Positions 1-9,245 of a stretch of 64,000 bases of DNA are shown in pieces (position 1 is the first letter of the stretch; each line of letters opens with the position of its first letter). The DNA lies in NCBI RefSeq assembly GCF_035974275.1, contig NZ_CP142422.1:3224001-3288000 (forward strand), written 5' to 3'. This DNA is from Chryseobacterium sp. MYb264. Lineage in GTDB: Bacteria; Bacteroidota; Bacteroidia; Flavobacteriales; Weeksellaceae. Made by a program: the position numbers and the translations under genes. The notes beneath the pieces were generated by a model that was not told the origin of the DNA, searched no databases, and worked only from the letters and a program-made list of their open reading frames with translations.

Positions 1-802
1 AGACAGCATTATAAGAACTTTCGTTTTGACTTAATATTTTTGTCTTATTATAGCCCTTTGCAGTCAATAATGAAATTAATTCCTCTTCACTATGATGCGA
101 GCTTTTTAAAGCAATATTGTTTATTTCTATTACTATTTTAGGCTGATAATGCTCAAGAACGTTACTCATTCCTTTTAAAGCTGCAAATTCTCCTCCTTCG
201 ATATCAATTTTAATTAAATCGATCTTAGAAATCTGTTTCTCTCTTACGTACTCATCTAAACTGATGCTTTCCACACGCTCTTTTGCAGTGTATTCCTCCA
301 AAAAAGAAGAAGCCATTCCCACATTGTTGTAGGCATCGTTATACAGAATCTCAATAAAGCTTTTTCGATCTGCAATGGCAAGATGCTCCAAGGTAATATT
401 TTGCAAATGATTGATGGAAACATGATGGTTAAACTGATGATAATTCGGTGTAAAAGCTTCAAAAGCAACTATATTTCCTTCGTTTCCAATAATTTTAGAC
501 GCATTTAAAGAGAAAAGTCCAATATTTCCACCAATATCAATAAAAGTATCTCCTTTTTTCAGGTGGGAATAAAGATAATCGATCTCATTTTTCTCGTAAT
601 CACCAAGAAAATAAATCTGCTGCTGAATCCAGTCTTCAAGATTTAAATGAAGCTTTATAGAATCGCTGTAGAGCACCTCTTTTTTAACCCCTCTAAAGAG
701 TTGATATGGATTAAAAATATATTTATGAAAGGCAAAATACTTCTGTTTAAAAAAACTGAAACTTAAAACAAATCTAAAAAACGAAGCCAGAATACTTCTC
801 AT
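1..802 (-). CDS. FkbM family methyltransferase (partial, 3' end outside window)
   Basis: SAM-dependent methyltransferase of the FkbM family, usually acting on sugars or secondary metabolites; the substrate is unknown. The frame is open from an ATG at 802-800 to the left edge, giving 267 residues without a stop. The SAM-binding motif DIGGNIG lies at residues 89-95, the acidic strand FEAFTPN at 114-120, and the family motif KIDIEGGE at 198-205. The first 60 residues are basic and aromatic. No neighbour names its substrate, and the genes further left are not visible. Family assignment is secure; the true C-terminus is unknown. Confidence 0.85.
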   Translation of the reverse strand, partial: MRSILASFFRFVLSFSFFKQKYFAFHKYIFNPYQLFRGVKKEVLYSDSIKLHLNLEDWIQQQIYFLGDYEKNEIDYLYSHLKKGDTFIDIGGNIGLFSLNASKIIGNEGNIVAFEAFTPNYHQFNHHVSINHLQNITLEHLAIADRKSFIEILYNDAYNNVGMASSFLEEYTAKERVESISLDEYVREKQISKIDLIKIDIEGGEFAALKGMSNVLEHYQPKIVIEINNIALKSSHHSEEELISLLTAKGYNKTKILSQNESSYNAV

Positions 803-853
803 ACCGGATTTTATATGAGGTGCAAGTTAGTTTAAATTTAGCCTTAAAACAAT

Positions 854-879
854 AAAACCCAGGATTACTCCTGGGTTTT
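854..879 (-). terminator. Rho-independent terminator of the Fe-S gene
   Basis: A perfect 11-bp stem (854-864 with 869-879) closes a 4-base loop. A-rich and T-rich flanks let it work in either direction. It lies just downstream of the Fe-S protein gene that reads leftward. Confidence 0.85.
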
Positions 880-905
880 ACGTCTATTTTTTTACATTGC
901 TTTTC

Positions 906-1691
906 CTACAAATCTTCTGCCTCGGCAAGAAGTTCTACGATATCTTTTACGGCAACTTCTTCATTTTTATTGAAGTGTTTCACCCCATCTGTCATCATCG
1001 TGTTACAGAACGGACAACCTGTAGCAATTACTTTAGGTTCAAAAGACAAAGCCTCTTCTGTTCTTTCGATATTGATGTCTTTATTTCCTTTTTCAGGCTC
1101 TTTAAACATCTGGGCTCCACCAGCCCCACAACAAAGTCCGTTGGTTTTACAACGTTTCATTTCAACCAGTTCAGCATCCAGTTTTTCCAATAGAAGTCTT
1201 GGCGCCTCATACTCGTCGTTTGCTCTTCCTAAATAACAAGGATCATGGAAAGTGATTTTCTTTCCTTTGAAAGCACCGCCTTCAATTTTCAGCCTTCCTT
1301 CTTCCATTAATTTCTTCAGAAACTGCGTATGGTGAAGAACCTCATAATGTCCTCCCAAGCTTGGATATTCATTTTTAAGGGTATTAAAACAGTGTGGACA
1401 AGCCGTCACGATTCTTTTTACCTCATACATATTCAGAACTTCAATATTGGTAAGCGCCATCATCTGGAAAACGAATTCGTTTCCGGCTCTTTTGGCGGGA
1501 TCTCCCGTACAGCTTTCTTCCTGTCCCAAAACAGCAAAGTCAACCCCAATATTGTTCATTATTTTGCAAAATGCTTTCGTAATTTTTTTGGCACGGTCGT
1601 CGAAACTTCCCGCACAACCCACCCAAAATAAAACTTCGGGCGATTTTCCTTCGGCAGCGAATTCTGCCATTGTTTTTATATTGAAATCCAT
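906..1691 (-). CDS. (Fe-S)-binding protein with two CCG domains
   Basis: Cytoplasmic Fe-S protein of 261 residues with two cysteine-rich CCG domains, as in GlpC, LutA and HdrB-type subunits. Domain 1 has C26, C61 and C98-x2-C101. Domain 2 has C152, the C187-C188-G triad and C226-x2-C229. In this family the cysteines bind a non-cubane 4Fe-4S cluster that handles disulfide or quinone-linked electron transfer. The upstream gene (1776-3110) is a membrane ferredoxin-like protein, so the two probably form one redox complex passing electrons from the membrane subunit to the CCG subunit. Substrate unknown. The start has no close upstream alternative. Confidence 0.85.
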   Translation of the reverse strand: MDFNIKTMAEFAAEGKSPEVLFWVGCAGSFDDRAKKITKAFCKIMNNIGVDFAVLGQEESCTGDPAKRAGNEFVFQMMALTNIEVLNMYEVKRIVTACPHCFNTLKNEYPSLGGHYEVLHHTQFLKKLMEEGRLKIEGGAFKGKKITFHDPCYLGRANDEYEAPRLLLEKLDAELVEMKRCKTNGLCCGAGGAQMFKEPEKGNKDINIERTEEALSFEPKVIATGCPFCNTMMTDGVKHFNKNEEVAVKDIVELLAEAEDL

Positions 1692-1698
1692 TTTTTAA

Positions 1699-1773
1699 AC
1701 CAATTTAGCAATATACCAATGTAGCAATTTACCAATGATTGTTACATCGTTACATTTTTTGCATTGTTACATT
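1699..1773. repeat. Micro-repeat of interleaved AGCAAT/ACCAAT units
   Basis: The 84-base gap between the two Fe-S genes is built from short units. CAAT-containing words (AGCAAT, ACCAAT) alternate about every eight bases from 1699 to 1737. They are followed by their complements (ATTGTTACAT, GTTACAT, GCATTGTTACAT). The result is a tandem block facing an inverted block that could fold when transcribed. No coding potential. Confidence 0.6.
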
Positions 1774-1775
1774 AA

Positions 1776-3110
1776 TTAATCATTTGCCCAGTTCAAACGG
1801 TCTGCCTGATTATACTGCCAGGGAGCAGCATTGTTTTCAACATTCGTCATCATCAGATTCAATTCCTGTGGCGCAGCAGACTGCTCCATTACCAGGAATC
1901 TTCTCATTTCAAAAATAATAGAAAGAGGATCTAATAACACAGGACAAGCTTCTGTACAGGCATTACAAGTCGTACACGCCCAAAGTTCTTCTTTTGTGAT
2001 ATAATCGTTCAGTAATTTTTTGCCGTCGTCTTCGAACTTACCGTTTTTATCGATATTTCTACCGACTTCTTCCAAACGGTCTCTGGTTTTCATTAAAATT
2101 AATCTCGGAGATAATTTCTTTCCGGTAATATTCGCCGGACAAACTGAAGTACAACGCCCGCATTCTGTACAGGAATACGCATTTAACAGCTGAACTTGGT
2201 TTAAGTCAAACACATCTTCAGCCCCAAATTTTGAAGGAACTTCTGCAGCATCACCTTCTGCCGGAGCAGCGTAAGGATCTGCATTGGGATCCATCATCAG
2301 CTTAATTTCCTTTGTAACTGATTCTAAATTGTTGAATTTTCCTTTCTTCTCCAAATTTGCATACCATGTACTTGGAAAAGCCAAAATGATATGTAAATGT
2401 TTTGAATAATAAAGGTAGTTCATGAAGAAAAGAATGCCCACAAAGTGAAACCACCAAGCTCCCTTTTCAACAAACATTAAAAATCCGTTATCAAAACTGA
2501 AAATTTCTAAAAATGGAACAAGTGTCATTTCACTGATAGGGAAACTTCCATGCTCAGGAAGGACACCTCTCAATTGCAGAATATGATCAGCTGCATTCAT
2601 TTTAAAGAAAGCCATCATTAAGGCAAACTCAATGATCAGAATCCAGTTGGCATCATTTTTTGGCCATCCGAAAAGTTCTTTCATGGTTAATCTTTTCACC
2701 CCGTAGAAATTTCTACGAATAAAGAAAACAACCACCCCAATCACCACTAAAAGTGCTAACACTTCTAATGTTGCCGTGAAGAAATTATAAAATGTATGTC
2801 CGAAAATGGTGGATAAAAAACGATGTGTTCCAAAGATACCATCAACGATGATTTCTACCAGTTCGATATTGATGATCACAAAACCAACGTATACGAAAAG
2901 GTGTAAAACTCCGGCTACAGGACGAACCGTCATTTTGCTTTGTCCCATTGCAACCCGTGCCATGGTTTCCCAACGCTCTCCTTTCCTATCGTTTCGGTTG
3001 ATTTCCCGGCCTAATCTGATGTTTCTATAGATCTTCTGCAGACTTTTTGCAAAAAGCCCAAAACCTGCAACCAATAAAATCAGAAAAATAATATTATCGA
3101 TATATTGCAT
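1776..3110 (-). CDS. Membrane (Fe-S) protein, dicluster ferredoxin domain
   Basis: Integral membrane electron-transfer protein of 444 residues. The N-terminal half has hydrophobic segments near 6-21, 66-90, 110-131, 156-170 and 220-235, resembling nitrate reductase gamma or HdrE-like cytochrome subunits. The C-terminal half has two classical 4Fe-4S motifs: C314, C317, C320, C324 and C379, C382, C385, C389, each ending CP. It sits 84 bases upstream of the CCG-domain gene on the same strand. The pair matches the membrane and catalytic halves of a heterodisulfide reductase-like or GlpC-like module common in Bacteroidota. The electron donor is not evident. Confidence 0.85.
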   Translation of the reverse strand: MQYIDNIIFLILLVAGFGLFAKSLQKIYRNIRLGREINRNDRKGERWETMARVAMGQSKMTVRPVAGVLHLFVYVGFVIINIELVEIIVDGIFGTHRFLSTIFGHTFYNFFTATLEVLALLVVIGVVVFFIRRNFYGVKRLTMKELFGWPKNDANWILIIEFALMMAFFKMNAADHILQLRGVLPEHGSFPISEMTLVPFLEIFSFDNGFLMFVEKGAWWFHFVGILFFMNYLYYSKHLHIILAFPSTWYANLEKKGKFNNLESVTKEIKLMMDPNADPYAAPAEGDAAEVPSKFGAEDVFDLNQVQLLNAYSCTECGRCTSVCPANITGKKLSPRLILMKTRDRLEEVGRNIDKNGKFEDDGKKLLNDYITKEELWACTTCNACTEACPVLLDPLSIIFEMRRFLVMEQSAAPQELNLMMTNVENNAAPWQYNQADRLNWAND

Positions 3111-3121
3111 GGCATATCAGT

Positions 3122-4072
3122 TTAGTCTTTGTTATTCTTTCCGAAAACCGAGAAGTTAATGTATCTCTTCGGATTGGCTTTCATATCTTCAATTAATGAA
3201 TTTAAATTGGTAGATGCAGAATTTAAGTTATTATACAACTGCTCATCCTTCATTAATTTACCTAAACTTCCCTGTCCTTTGTCAATACCGCCAATTACCT
3301 GGTTCAATTGACCAACAGTAGCATCTAAATTGGCAATCGTTGCGTTCAGTTTTTTAGTATCAATGCTTTCTGCTAAGTTTCCGTATTTATCTAAAGTGGT
3401 TTTACCGCTTTGCATGGTAAGACTCGCATCATCCAAAACTCTCTGAAGTTTCGGATCGTTGTGCCCCACTAATGAATTTACGCTTCCGGCGGTAGTCTGT
3501 AAAGCCCCCACTGTTTTATTCAGGTTTGACAATAACAATCTGATTTCTTCTCTGTTCTGAGCATTTACCACCTGGTTTGCGCTGGACATCAAAGAATCTA
3601 CTCTGTACAAAACATTCTGCAACTGATCTTTCACCGGACCAACCTGAGAAGAAAGGCTTCCCAACGTCCCCAATTTGAAAGCTCCCTTCAATGTATCACC
3701 ATCTTTTGCTGAAGCTCCCCCGTAAGATAAGTTGACTCTCATTTCCTTGCCACCCATTAAACTCGGTTCAAAGATCTCAACCGTTGAATTTTTTGAAAAT
3801 TCAAAACTGTTATCAACAGTAATCTTTACGATGAAATCGATATGACCGGTTTTAGAAGTACGAGGGATAATTTTGTCAACCTGCCCTACTTTCAACCCAT
3901 TAATAGAAACCGGAGACGACTGCGCCAGCCCCTCCACGTTATCATATTTTGCGTAAAATATATTATCGGTAGTAAAAAGGCTCCTGCCTTTCATAAATTG
4001 AAAAAGCACGACAAAGCCAATGATGGCAAGAAGTGCTATTACACCAGCTTTTATTTCTTTACTGAACTTCAC
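3122..4072 (-). CDS. mlaD: MlaD/MCE family lipid-transport protein
   Basis: A 316-residue protein anchored by one N-terminal helix (about residues 10-27), followed by an MCE domain (about 35-115, with the VSINGLKVGQV strand). The rest is a long helical region rich in Ser, Asn and Leu, as in MlaD proteins that form a hexameric periplasmic ring carrying phospholipids. It starts 11 bases before the Fe-S gene 1776-3110 ends the gap, on the same strand. The permease and ATPase expected to partner it are at 58281-59848, not beside it. Family certain; the mla symbol rests on domain match only. Confidence 0.85.
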   Translation of the reverse strand: MKFSKEIKAGVIALLAIIGFVVLFQFMKGRSLFTTDNIFYAKYDNVEGLAQSSPVSINGLKVGQVDKIIPRTSKTGHIDFIVKITVDNSFEFSKNSTVEIFEPSLMGGKEMRVNLSYGGASAKDGDTLKGAFKLGTLGSLSSQVGPVKDQLQNVLYRVDSLMSSANQVVNAQNREEIRLLLSNLNKTVGALQTTAGSVNSLVGHNDPKLQRVLDDASLTMQSGKTTLDKYGNLAESIDTKKLNATIANLDATVGQLNQVIGGIDKGQGSLGKLMKDEQLYNNLNSASTNLNSLIEDMKANPKRYINFSVFGKNNKD

Positions 4073-4151
4073 TTGCTAATTTTTTTCTAATGAGCAAATA
4101 TAGTACATTTTAAATTAATGTTTTTCTTTATTGCTCTGCGTTAAATACAAA

Positions 4152-4178
4152 AAAAGCGGCAAAAACTTTGCCGCTTTT
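4152..4178 (-). terminator. Rho-independent terminator of the prolyl isomerase gene
   Basis: A 12-bp perfect stem (4152-4163 with 4167-4178) with a 3-base loop and T-run, 24 bases past the stop of the isomerase gene reading leftward. Confidence 0.85.
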
Positions 4179-4201
4179 CCATATGAATGAAAATTAAAAT
4201 C

Positions 4202-6349
4202 TTATTGTTGCTGAGAACCTAGTTTATTCCAGATTTCAATTCTGTAATCATCGATATCAGCATTGTCCTGTAAGCTCTTTAACCAAGCCTGTCCGAACAT
4301 TCCTGCATTTCTCTGAGTAACAGACTCTGTGAACTGCTTAAGATCTCCAGGCTGTTTGTTTGTTGTTTCGTTTTTCTTCACTAAAACATACACTCCTGTT
4401 CCTCCTTCGATTGGGTTAGAAACCTTACCTTTTGCCACACCAAACGCAGCACCGGCAACTTTAGGTTCCATAGCTCCCGCTACTGAAGGGTTTAATAAAT
4501 TCACCTGAGCAGCCTGTTTTGTTGTGGCAAATTGTTTAGCAATCTGGTCTAAACTTCCTGCTTTACCAATTTTCTCAGAAATTTGTTTTGCAGCCAGTTT
4601 ATTTTTAACAACAGTTTCAATCTGGTCTCTTACAGATTCAGGATCTGCAAGACCTTTTTCCTGCTTACCGTTAAGATAAACAACAATTTTATCTCCTGTT
4701 CCGTCTACTGTAAAGAACTCTGTATCTCCTTTAGATCTTTTCTTATCAAAAGCCCAAGCTAAGATTTCAGCATCTTTATCTGTTCCTAAACCTTGAAGCT
4801 GACCATCGAATCTCTTCGCCTGTTTAGGATTTGAGAACTGATAGTTTCCTTTTTTAGCAATATTCACGAAATCGTTGAAAGATTTCCCTTGTACCTGCTG
4901 AATAAATCTTCTTGCATTTTTATCTGTAGCTGCCTCTGTAGCATCAGAAGGCTTCACAGCTTTCACCAGGTTAGCCACTTTATAAGCCATTGAACCTGGT
5001 TTTTTATCTTCAATATTGATGATATGGTATCCGAACTGAGTTTCTACCACCCCTGTAGCTCCTTTAGGATTGTTCGCTAAATAATGTAAAAATTCAGGAA
5101 CGAAAGGCGTTTCAGGAGTTGTCCATCCTAAGCTACCCCCTTGTGCCGCAGAACTTGGGTCGTTAGAAAGCTTAAGGAATTCTGTAAATTTAGCCGGAGT
5201 CGCTTTTACAATCGCACCAATAGAATCAGCCAATTTCTTAGCTTCTTCTTTAGATCTTGTCACCCCTTCTCCCGCAGGGCTTCCTTTGAAGGCAATAAGG
5301 ATATGTCTTGACAATGTGGAATCTGAAGTCTTTTTATCCAAAAGTTTAGAAACGACATAGAAGTTTTGCTCTTTATAAGGTCCAAAAGTCTGTCCGATAG
5401 CGGCAGATGTAATTTGTCCCTGAATAGATTGTGGCAATTGGTTTGGCTTTACATACTGAGCATTGAAAGGCATGTCAGAATTAGCCATTACGAACATAGA
5501 GTCGTTTTTAGTATTTTGGAAGTTTTCAGCTCCTCCACTAGCATCGCTTCCTCCAGAGAATAATTTTGTAATCTCTTTCTGAGTTTCTGCATCATCCGCA
5601 GCACTTGGCTGAGATGGAAAGAATACAATTCCTAAGTTTCTGCTTGGTTCAGCTTTAAACATGACAGGGTGCTCCTTAATGTACGCTGCTAAATCTTCAG
5701 TCGTAACTTTGATATTATTTTTCTGAAGGTAAGCCGTGTAATCAATCTTAACGAAATCGATATCCGCTAACTGATCTCTTTCTTTCATTAACTCCTCTGC
5801 TTCTTTCTTACCCGTCGTAATCCCTGTAGAAATGTTTGCAAATACCTGTCTTGCCATGAGTCTGTACTCAATAGATTTTTTTGTTTTGATCCATTGATTA
5901 TAGCCTTCCGGACTCGCTTTTTGCAAATCTTCAATCTGCTTCTTCAGCTCCTGAGTTTTAAAGTTCCCTTTTTCGTCAAAGAACTGCTGCTGCTGAGCAA
6001 ACATCTGATCATACTGAATCTGATTCCAGAAATAATCATCCGTCATCTCAAAGCCCATTTTCTCAAACTGCTGCTTGATAAGCTTGGATTGAACCAATAA
6101 CTGCCAAGCCTGTTCTTCAAGACCCGCCTTCGGCTGCCCTTGTTGTTCGGCTTGTTGCTGTAATACAAAAAGTTGGTCATTAAACTCCTCACGGGTAATT
6201 TTTTCACCATTCACTTTTCCTAAAACATCAGGATTTTTACCAAAAACCTTGTCGATGCTATCCGGGTTTACCAGGAACGCTAAAAGCGCCAGTGCAATTA
6301 CTCCCATTAATAGCCAAGGTTTACTCCTAATTTGTCCTAAAATTGCCAT
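4202..6349 (-). CDS. PpiD/SurA-like periplasmic peptidylprolyl isomerase
   Basis: Folding chaperone of 715 residues anchored in the inner membrane by one helix (about residues 11-27), with a SurA_N/PpiD-like helical domain (about 35-240). A parvulin PpiC domain spans roughly 340-450, containing the SRHILI strand and the FGYHIINI strand typical of the fold. A second, degenerate parvulin-like region follows. It is longer than E. coli PpiD (623 residues). In this family the protein helps secreted and outer-membrane proteins fold near the Sec translocon. Terminated by the hairpin at 4152-4178. PpiD rather than SurA is favoured because of the membrane anchor. Confidence 0.88.
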   Translation of the reverse strand: MAILGQIRSKPWLLMGVIALALLAFLVNPDSIDKVFGKNPDVLGKVNGEKITREEFNDQLFVLQQQAEQQGQPKAGLEEQAWQLLVQSKLIKQQFEKMGFEMTDDYFWNQIQYDQMFAQQQQFFDEKGNFKTQELKKQIEDLQKASPEGYNQWIKTKKSIEYRLMARQVFANISTGITTGKKEAEELMKERDQLADIDFVKIDYTAYLQKNNIKVTTEDLAAYIKEHPVMFKAEPSRNLGIVFFPSQPSAADDAETQKEITKLFSGGSDASGGAENFQNTKNDSMFVMANSDMPFNAQYVKPNQLPQSIQGQITSAAIGQTFGPYKEQNFYVVSKLLDKKTSDSTLSRHILIAFKGSPAGEGVTRSKEEAKKLADSIGAIVKATPAKFTEFLKLSNDPSSAAQGGSLGWTTPETPFVPEFLHYLANNPKGATGVVETQFGYHIINIEDKKPGSMAYKVANLVKAVKPSDATEAATDKNARRFIQQVQGKSFNDFVNIAKKGNYQFSNPKQAKRFDGQLQGLGTDKDAEILAWAFDKKRSKGDTEFFTVDGTGDKIVVYLNGKQEKGLADPESVRDQIETVVKNKLAAKQISEKIGKAGSLDQIAKQFATTKQAAQVNLLNPSVAGAMEPKVAGAAFGVAKGKVSNPIEGGTGVYVLVKKNETTNKQPGDLKQFTESVTQRNAGMFGQAWLKSLQDNADIDDYRIEIWNKLGSQQQ

Positions 6350-6490
6350 TATATAAATTATAGTTTTTTATCAGTTTGCGAAAATACACATTTTTAAGAA
6401 ATTAGAGAAATATAAGGTCTTTTTTTACTATTTAAAATTCAAATAATGCAAAAAAGGAAATTTTGACCATATTTTCTATTGAAAAACAAA

Positions 6491-6506
6491 TGGCACAAGT
6501 ATTGCG
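6491..6506 (+). promoter_or_regulatory. Sigma-54 (RpoN) -24/-12 promoter of lon
   Basis: TGGCACAAGTATTGCG fits the sigma-54 consensus TGGCACR-N4-TTGCW at all but the last base. The invariant GG (6492-6493) and GC (6504-6505) are separated by exactly 10 bases, as RpoN requires. It is on the coding strand 102 bases upstream of the lon start, in a non-coding gap. A start of transcription near 6517 is inferred. No bound activator site was identified. Confidence 0.7.
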
Positions 6507-6518
6507 CGATTAGTGATA

Positions 6519-6555
6519 CCCTTATATATAATAGATTTTCAATGTATATTAAGGG
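6519..6555 (+). promoter_or_regulatory. AU-rich leader hairpin of lon
   Basis: CCCTTA (6519-6524) pairs with TAAGGG (6550-6555), and TATA (6525-6528) with TATA (6545-6548) across a single bulged base. It starts where a sigma-54 transcript would begin, so it would form the 5' end of the lon mRNA. A role in mRNA stability or temperature response is possible but unproven. Confidence 0.45.
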
Positions 6556-6607
6556 ATTTCAATGTAATGAATTAAAACGATAATGACAATTTGTCATTCG
6601 ATTAACT

Positions 6608-9013
6608 ATGACAGAATTTGAAGATATTAATTTAGAGGAAATGATTAGCGATGGATTTGATATTGTAGCAGAGGAGATCAACCTTTCTGATGTATCAGAA
6701 ACCCAACAAAATTCCGAACAAAAAATATTTCCGATCCTTCCCGTAAGAAATATGGTAATGTTCCCTAATGTGGTTATTCCTATTACTGCAGGGAGAAAAG
6801 CATCAATTCAACTTCTTGAAGAGGCTCAGAAAAACGGGGACTTCATCGGAATAATAAGCCAGGTAAATTCAGACCTGGAGCAGCCGACTGAAAAAGATAT
6901 ATTTCAGATCGGAACATTAGCCAAAATCATAAAAATAATAAAGCTTCCGGAAGGAAACATTACTGCTATCACGAAGGGTTTTCACCGATTTAAGGTTAAA
7001 AAGTATATAGAAACGCAGCCTTACTTCAAAGCTGAAATAACAAAATTAAAAGATACCAAAGCAAAAGATAAGGAAGAATATGAGGCTCTGCTTGCCAATA
7101 TTAAAGATTTAGCATTAAAGATCATTGAGCTGGATCCGAGTATTCCAAATGCCGCGAATTTTGCTATTAAAAATATCAATAATAATGATGATCTTTTAAA
7201 TTTCATCTGCACCAATGCCAGCTTTCAAGCCATTGATAAGCAAAAGCTGCTAGAGGAAAAAAGTCTTCTTGAAAGGGCGAACAAGTGCTATGAAATGATG
7301 CATGAAGATTTCAGAAAACTGGAATTGCGAAATAAAATTCATCAGAAAACATCAAAGGATCTTGACAAGCAACAGAGGGATTATTTTCTGAGCCAACAAA
7401 TGCGAACCATTCAGGAGGAATTAGGCGGCGGTACTGAAAGTGATGTTGAAGACCTTATTGCCAAAGCAGGAAAAAAAACATGGAATGTTGAAGTTGAGGA
7501 ACATTTCAAAAAGGAAATCAACAGGTTACAGCGCCAGAATCCTAATTCACCCGATTATAATGTTCAGAGAAATTACTTAGATTTCTTTACAGATCTTCCT
7601 TGGGAAACCTATACAAAAGACGTTTTTGATATTGCCAAAGCTGAAAAAGTTTTAGATAAAGCCCATTTCGGACTTGAGGATATTAAAAAGAGAATCCTGG
7701 AGCATATGGCTGTTTTAAAATTAAAAAACAATATGAAATCTCCGATCTTATTGCTGGTAGGTCCTCCGGGAGTCGGTAAGACATCATTGGGAAAATCAAT
7801 TGCCGATGCGTTGGGAAGAAAGTATGTACGGCTTTCTTTAGGTGGCCTTCATGATGAGAGCGAGATCCGCGGACACCGAAAAACCTATATCGGAGCGATG
7901 GCAGGAAGAATTCTTCAGTCTATTAAAAAAGCGGGAACCTCAAATCCTGTTATTGTTTTAGATGAAATGGATAAAATTGCCCAGGGTCTGCACGGCGATC
8001 CAAGCTCTGCCCTTTTAGAGGTACTTGACCCTGAACAGAATAAATCGTTCTATGATAATTTCTTAGAAATGGGCTATGATTTGTCTAAAGTCATGTTTAT
8101 CGCCACAGCCAATTCATTATCAACCATTCAGACCCCTTTGTTGGACAGAACTGAAATTATTCAGATCGCAGGATATACCTTAGAGGAAAAGATTGAAATT
8201 GCCAAGAGACATTTAATTAAAAAACAGCAGGATGAGAATGGTCTGGATGCAAAATCATTCAAGTTGGGAAATCCTGAACTGAAACACATTATAGAAGCCC
8301 ATACATCGGAAAGCGGTGTAAGAACCTTAGAAAAAAGAATTGCAGCCATAGCTCGTTGGGTCGCTTTGCAAACTGCTCTTGTTAAAGAGTACTCGCCTAA
8401 AATCACTATTGAAAAAGCAGATGAAATTCTGGGAGTCCCAAGACCTAAAAGCTTATCAGAGATCACAGGGGTTCCCGGCGTCGTAACCGGCCTTGCCTGG
8501 ACAAGTGTGGGTGGAGATATCCTATTTATTGAAAGCATTTTAAGCAAAGGAAAAGGAGCTCTGACCATGACAGGAAATTTAGGAACCGTTATGAAGGAGT
8601 CTGCTACAATAGCCTTGGAATATATTAAGGCAAAACATGATGAATTGGGCATTTCCCAGGAGGATATTGAAAATAACAACATTCACGTTCACGTTCCTGA
8701 GGGAGCAACGCCTAAAGACGGGCCTTCTGCGGGTATTGCCATGCTTACCTCCATGGTTTCTTCTTTTAAAAATAAAAAAGTAAAACCTCATCTTGCGATG
8801 ACCGGTGAGATTACACTGAGAGGAAAAGTACTTCCTGTTGGTGGAATTAAGGAGAAATTACTGGCCGCCACCAGAGCCGGAATCCAGGATGTTATTCTTT
8901 GTGAAGCCAACAAAAAAGATGTAGAGGAAATAAAAAAAGACTATCTGAAAAACCTGACCGTTCACTACGTCAACATAATGGAAGAAGTAGTAGAAATAGC
9001 GATAGAAAAGTAA
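6608..9013 (+). CDS. lon: ATP-dependent protease La (Lon)
   Basis: Cytoplasmic AAA+ serine protease of 801 residues that degrades misfolded and regulatory proteins. The N-terminal LON substrate domain spans about 40-240, followed by a coiled region. The AAA+ module has Walker A GPPGVGKT near 385 and Walker B VLDEMDK. The C-terminal protease domain has the Ser-Lys dyad: S707 in PKDGPSAG and K748 in VGGIKEK. Length is normal for LonA. The gene is alone on its strand, preceded by the sigma-54-like promoter and closed by the terminator at 9044. The acidic first 35 residues are an extension seen in Bacteroidota Lon. Confidence 0.97.
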   Translation: MTEFEDINLEEMISDGFDIVAEEINLSDVSETQQNSEQKIFPILPVRNMVMFPNVVIPITAGRKASIQLLEEAQKNGDFIGIISQVNSDLEQPTEKDIFQIGTLAKIIKIIKLPEGNITAITKGFHRFKVKKYIETQPYFKAEITKLKDTKAKDKEEYEALLANIKDLALKIIELDPSIPNAANFAIKNINNNDDLLNFICTNASFQAIDKQKLLEEKSLLERANKCYEMMHEDFRKLELRNKIHQKTSKDLDKQQRDYFLSQQMRTIQEELGGGTESDVEDLIAKAGKKTWNVEVEEHFKKEINRLQRQNPNSPDYNVQRNYLDFFTDLPWETYTKDVFDIAKAEKVLDKAHFGLEDIKKRILEHMAVLKLKNNMKSPILLLVGPPGVGKTSLGKSIADALGRKYVRLSLGGLHDESEIRGHRKTYIGAMAGRILQSIKKAGTSNPVIVLDEMDKIAQGLHGDPSSALLEVLDPEQNKSFYDNFLEMGYDLSKVMFIATANSLSTIQTPLLDRTEIIQIAGYTLEEKIEIAKRHLIKKQQDENGLDAKSFKLGNPELKHIIEAHTSESGVRTLEKRIAAIARWVALQTALVKEYSPKITIEKADEILGVPRPKSLSEITGVPGVVTGLAWTSVGGDILFIESILSKGKGALTMTGNLGTVMKESATIALEYIKAKHDELGISQEDIENNNIHVHVPEGATPKDGPSAGIAMLTSMVSSFKNKKVKPHLAMTGEITLRGKVLPVGGIKEKLLAATRAGIQDVILCEANKKDVEEIKKDYLKNLTVHYVNIMEEVVEIAIEK

Positions 9014-9043
9014 TTGACATACATATTAACATTCTCAATAAGA

Positions 9044-9080
9044 AACACGTCTTAAATTTTTTTGAGACGTGTTTTTGTTT
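9044..9080 (+). terminator. Rho-independent terminator of lon
   Basis: AACACGTCT (9044-9052) pairs with AGACGTGTT (9065-9073), followed by a T-rich run. It begins 31 bases after the lon stop. Confidence 0.88.
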
Positions 9081-9191
9081 TAAAGCATTCTGATTAAATG
9101 TGATACAATTTCACAATAAAAAACATCATTTTCAGTTTTTGACGGAATAGATTTTGCTTTAAACAAAAAGAATTCAGTGTTATCAATGAAA

Positions 9192-9220
9192 AAACTCTTC
9201 AATTCGAAGGGTTTTTATTA
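9192..9220 (+). terminator. Terminator-like hairpin upstream of the AI-2E family gene
   Basis: AAACTCTTC (9192-9200) pairs with GAAGGGTTT (9206-9214, one G-T pair), then a T-rich tail. It sits inside the longest open frame of the next gene and argues that translation of that gene starts downstream, at 9246. Confidence 0.5.
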
Positions 9221-9245
9221 TTTTTATACAGCAGATTTTGAAATT

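Noticed and set aside
3333..3350. Sigma-54-like GGCAATCGTTGC inside mlaD
   Set aside because: GG-GC spacing is 8, not 10, and it is inside a coding region.
8161..8682. 173-residue frame opposite lon
   Set aside because: Antisense to conserved Lon catalytic sequence, no own motifs.
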